7,477 nt of DNA, from positions 1 through 7,477 of the forward strand of contig JAQBUJ010000141.1 of the NCBI GenBank assembly GCA_027623845.1, written 5' to 3'. The translations under genes were made by a program, and so were the position numbers. The notes below the pieces were generated by a model, which was given only the letters and a program-made list of their open reading frames with translations, had not been told where the DNA came from and searched no databases. Shown here piece by piece: positions 5,281 through 7,477 of the stretch (position 1 is its first letter; each line of letters starts with the position of its first letter). The stretch is from Pseudomonadota bacterium. GTDB taxonomy: Bacteria > Pseudomonadota > Alphaproteobacteria > Thalassobaculales > Thalassobaculaceae.

Positions 5281-5984
5281 TCGAGATCGACGACTTAAGC
5301 TTTGCCTATGGCGCTATGAGGATGCGGTTTTCGCTGTGTGTGCGACCGAAAGAGTGCCTGGCGCTGATCGGGCCGAGCGGGGCCGGTAAATCCACCCTGC
5401 TTAGTCTGATTGCCGGCTTCGAGACACCACTCGACGGTCGGGTGAGCGTCGACGGCGTCGATGTCGGGGCCATGCGCCCGGATCAGCGACCGATGACGAC
5501 GCTGTTTCAGGAGCACAATCTGTTTAGTCACCTCAGCGTCGAGCAGAATATCGGCCTAGCTTTGCATCCCGGCCTCAAACTCACCAGCGCCCATCGGCGG
5601 GAAATCGACGAGGCCTTGGAGCGCGTTGATCTGGCTGGGTTGAACCGACGGTTCCCGGCCGCGTTGTCAGGCGGCCAGCGCCAGCGCGTGGCTTTGGCCC
5701 GGACCTTGGCGAGGCGGAAACCGGTCTTGCTGCTTGATGAACCGTTCAGCGCGCTGGACCCGCCCCTGCGTCGCTCGATGCTGGATCTGGTCAACGATAT
5801 TCGCCGCGACCGGGGGCTGACGATCATCATGGTCAGCCACCTACCGGACGATGCCGCGCAGATCGCTGAACGCACCGCCTTCATCGATGCTGGCGAAGTT
5901 GTCGGGGTTTATGAGACCAGCCTGTTGTTCAGCGACACGCCGCCGCCGGAAATAGCTGGGTATATGTTCCGGCCGGCGAAATAG
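5277..5984 (+). CDS. thiQ: ThiQ, ATPase subunit of the thiamine/TPP ABC importer, 235 aa
   Basis: The cytoplasmic nucleotide-binding subunit that hydrolyses ATP to drive ThiP. All ABC motifs are present and intact: Walker A GPSGAGKST (32-40), Q-loop Gln78 in LFQEHNLFSHLSV, signature LSGGQRQR (130-137), Walker B VLLLDEP (150-156), D-loop SALD (158-161) and the switch histidine in MVSH (His188). Length matches E. coli ThiQ (about 232). The FQEHNLFSHLSVEQN segment is typical of ThiQ. I chose the ATG at 5277 because it overlaps the restored thiP stop by four bases, has GAGGG sites upstream and starts directly with MIEIDDLSFAYG. The longer open frame back to 5094 overlaps thiP coding sequence and is not credible. 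It is the third gene of the riboswitch-controlled operon. No clear terminator follows: a GC hairpin at 5974-5994 lacks a U-run. Confidence 0.96.
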   Translation: MIEIDDLSFAYGAMRMRFSLCVRPKECLALIGPSGAGKSTLLSLIAGFETPLDGRVSVDGVDVGAMRPDQRPMTTLFQEHNLFSHLSVEQNIGLALHPGLKLTSAHRREIDEALERVDLAGLNRRFPAALSGGQRQRVALARTLARRKPVLLLDEPFSALDPPLRRSMLDLVNDIRRDRGLTIIMVSHLPDDAAQIAERTAFIDAGEVVGVYETSLLFSDTPPPEIAGYMFRPAK

Positions 5985-6089
5985 CGTCTCGCCGCCGCGA
6001 CCCCCCTTGCGATATCGACACTCCTGCCGCCCCATCTGTCTTTCGACCGTCGCTGGTTCGTGGAACAATTCACCAAACACATGACCCGT

Positions 6090-6093
6090 GGAG
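6090..6093 (+). promoter_or_regulatory. Ribosome-binding site of the second LLM gene
   Basis: GGAG lies six bases before the ATG at 6100. It selects this start over the in-frame GTG at 6088, which the site itself overlaps. Confidence 0.7.
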
Positions 6094-6099
6094 AGTGTG

Positions 6100-7197
6100 A
6101 TGGATATCGGTCTGCAGATGGTTTTCACCAAATACGGTTGCGACGAAAGCGTCAGCGACCAACAGGTCTGGGATGAGGAACTGCGTATCGCCGAGATCGC
6201 GGTCGATAGCGGTTTCGACTGTCTGTGGGCGGTGGAGCATCATTTTCGCGATTATTCATTTTGCCCCGACAATCTGCAGCTCATGTCGTATCTGACGGGC
6301 AAATACCCGAATATCGACGTTGGTACGGCCGCTATCATCCTGCCTTGGCAGGACCCGCTGAGGGTGGCGGAGAAGGCGGCGGTGCTGGATCATCTCTCCG
6401 GCGGCCGGATGCGGCTCGGCATGGGGCGCGGCTTGGCGCGGCGCGAGTTCGAAGGCTTTCGCACGACGATGACCGAATCCCGAGAGCGCTTCGACGAGGC
6501 TGCCGCGTTGATCGTCGACGCCCTGCGCACCGGTTGGATGGAGGGGGATGGCAAGCATTACAAGCAACCCCGGGTCGAGCTTCGCCCTCGGCCACGGTTT
6601 CCGATCGATGAGCGGATCTACGCTGTCGCCTCAAGCGAGGACTCGGTGGTTTCCGCCGCCAAGATCGGCGGCCGGATGGTGATGTTCGCCGACCGTCCTT
6701 GGGAAAAGCGGTTGCCGCAGATCAAGCAGCACGCCCAGTTGTTCGAGGAACTGCACGGTCGGCCCGGTCCGCCGCCGTTGACGGCGGATTTCTGTGTTTG
6801 CACCCCCACTATGGACGGCGCCGAGGAACAGAGCCGGCAGTACATGGGCACGTTCGTCTATTCCAACTATGACCATTACGAGCTGCTGGGGGAGCATTTT
6901 TCCCAGATCAAGGGCTATGACAGCTATGCGGCGAAGGTCGAGGTGGCCAAGGAAGTCGGGATCGAAGGCATGGTCGACGGCTTCATGCAGGCCGCCGTCT
7001 GGGGCACGCCCGACCGGATCCTGCGCGAGTTCGAGAAACGCCGTGAGGTGATCGGCGAGTTTGAGCTGGCGACCTCGTTCCGGTTCGGCGGTATCCCGCC
7101 TGAACTGGCCGAACAATCGATCAAGCTGTTCGCCAAGGAAGTGCTGCCGGTGTTGAAGACCTGGAAGGACGCAGCCTCGATGAAAGCCGCCGAGTAG
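6100..7197 (+). CDS. Second LLM-class flavin-dependent oxidoreductase, 365 aa
   Basis: A luciferase-like TIM-barrel oxidoreductase, expected to use reduced FMN and O2 on an unknown organic substrate. Seen: the start strand MDIGLQMVFTKYG, then GFDCLWAVEHHF (38-49) with the family's E-H-H motif, VGTAAIILPWQDPLRVAE (74-91) and the DHLSGGRMRLGMGRGL block (97-112), the conserved S-x-G-R flavin-binding region. RREFEGF (114-120) and the C-terminal GTPDRIL segment are also typical. Length is normal for the family. It differs clearly from the LLM protein at 130-1365 and is not a duplicate. It lies 115 bp after thiQ on the same strand. A weak promoter candidate (TTTCGA at 6041, 17 bp, AACAAT at 6064) allows separate transcription, but read-through from the thi operon is also possible. 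The substrate is unknown and no symbol is justified. Confidence 0.92.
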   Translation: MDIGLQMVFTKYGCDESVSDQQVWDEELRIAEIAVDSGFDCLWAVEHHFRDYSFCPDNLQLMSYLTGKYPNIDVGTAAIILPWQDPLRVAEKAAVLDHLSGGRMRLGMGRGLARREFEGFRTTMTESRERFDEAAALIVDALRTGWMEGDGKHYKQPRVELRPRPRFPIDERIYAVASSEDSVVSAAKIGGRMVMFADRPWEKRLPQIKQHAQLFEELHGRPGPPPLTADFCVCTPTMDGAEEQSRQYMGTFVYSNYDHYELLGEHFSQIKGYDSYAAKVEVAKEVGIEGMVDGFMQAAVWGTPDRILREFEKRREVIGEFELATSFRFGGIPPELAEQSIKLFAKEVLPVLKTWKDAASMKAAE

Positions 7198-7341
7198 GCG
7201 AGCCCGCAACCAAGCAACCCGCTTGTCGTGGTCCGTTTTCTTGATTTGGTGGCGATGGTCACGGATCGGTCCCGTTGACCTATGGCCCGCTCCGGCGTTT
7301 GGCATCGGCGAATGCTGTTCTCGCAATACGGTGGGATGAGA

Positions 7342-7368
7342 CGCCCCGGTGCGGCAGACGCGGGGGCG
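7342..7368. repeat. GC-rich hairpin CGCCCC...GGGGCG
   Basis: A 6-bp perfect outer stem (7342-7347 with 7363-7368) encloses an inner 3-bp stem GCG/CGC (7351-7353 with 7359-7361). It should be stable as RNA. No U-run follows on the plus strand, so terminator function is unsupported. It could be a processing or attenuation element, or chance in GC-rich DNA. Confidence 0.35.
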
Positions 7369-7394
7369 GCGCATTCGCTCCTATGGACGCTGAG

Positions 7395-7425
7395 CCGACA
7401 CGTTCTTGTCCCGACGTGCTACAAT
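7395..7425 (+). promoter_or_regulatory. Extended -10 promoter candidate pointing out of the window
   Basis: TGCTACAAT at 7417-7425 gives a TG-N extended -10 with TACAAT (5 of 6 to the sigma-70 consensus). CCGACA at 7395-7400 could be a weak -35 at a long 19-bp spacing. Transcription would start near 7432, heading right into sequence outside the window. No gene start is visible before the edge. Confidence 0.4.
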
Positions 7426-7477
7426 GCGCCGATCATCACGCCGCAGACGGATGAACCACCAACTATAAACCCCTCGA

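Larger units (their letters stand above)
7198..7477. other. Right-hand non-coding tail
   Basis: These 280 bases hold no supported gene on either strand. After the LLM stop there is a short hairpin CAAGC-N5-GCTTG (7211-7225), followed only ten bases later by TTTTCTT: a poor terminator at best. A GC-rich hairpin at 7342-7368 and a promoter element near 7417-7425 are listed separately. Frames entering from the right edge close within about 100 bases. Confidence 0.5.

Noticed and set aside
5974..5994. Terminator at the end of thiQ (CGGCGA/TCGCCG)
   Set aside because: A 6-bp stem with a 9-base loop spans the stop codon, but C-rich sequence follows instead of a U-run.
7211..7247. Intrinsic terminator after the second LLM gene
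   Set aside because: The stem is only five base pairs, and the T-rich run begins about ten bases after it rather than directly.
6631..7374. Minus-strand open frame (247 aa) opposite the second LLM gene
   Set aside because: It is a shadow of the LLM coding frame, with no family features and no convincing start.
7413..7426. ACGTGCTACAATG resembles a conserved stretch of 16S rRNA
   Set aside because: The match is only 13 bases. The flanking sequence does not continue as 16S rRNA on either side, so it is better read as a promoter element or chance.

Overview
The window is GC-rich (by eye roughly 60-65% G+C) and densely coded. Its codon use, short gene gaps and protein sequences fit an alphaproteobacterium, possibly a Rhodospirillales-type lineage; nothing here fixes the genus. 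Both edges fall in non-coding or unresolved sequence.

Layout, left to right. (1) Positions 1-129 are mostly non-coding, with one weak candidate for the start of a further minus-strand gene. (2) A minus-strand pair, transcribed right to left, consists of an alpha/beta-fold hydrolase-like protein (2208 to 1423) and a luciferase-like (LLM class) flavin-dependent oxidoreductase (1365 to 130). The hydrolase-like protein lacks the nucleophilic serine. (3) The divergent intergenic region 2209-2645 holds an inverted repeat near the hydrolase start, a G-quadruplex-type G-run motif, a possible promoter, and a clear TPP (THI-box) riboswitch at about 2459-2577, followed by hairpins leading to the next gene. 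(4) A plus-strand thiamine/TPP ABC importer operon follows: thiB (periplasmic binding protein), thiP (permease) and thiQ (ATPase), joined by ATGA stop/start overlaps. (5) A second, different LLM-class oxidoreductase lies at 6100-7197. (6) A 280-bp tail has no gene that I can support, but it contains a good extended -10 promoter element pointing out of the window.

How it works together: the riboswitch senses intracellular thiamine pyrophosphate and should lower ThiBPQ production when TPP is plentiful. ThiB captures thiamine, TMP or TPP in the periplasm; ThiP and ThiQ move it inward using ATP. The two LLM enzymes and the hydrolase-like protein look like small-molecule catabolism genes. Their link to thiamine is positional only and remains a hypothesis.

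The points most worth checking are: an apparent single-base (-1) frameshift near the 3' end of thiP that removes the last membrane helix from the literal reading frame; the Gly in place of the nucleophile in the hydrolase; and a 7-nt exact complementarity that gives the TPP riboswitch a plausible switching mechanism. I found no mobile element, CRISPR array, tRNA or rRNA.
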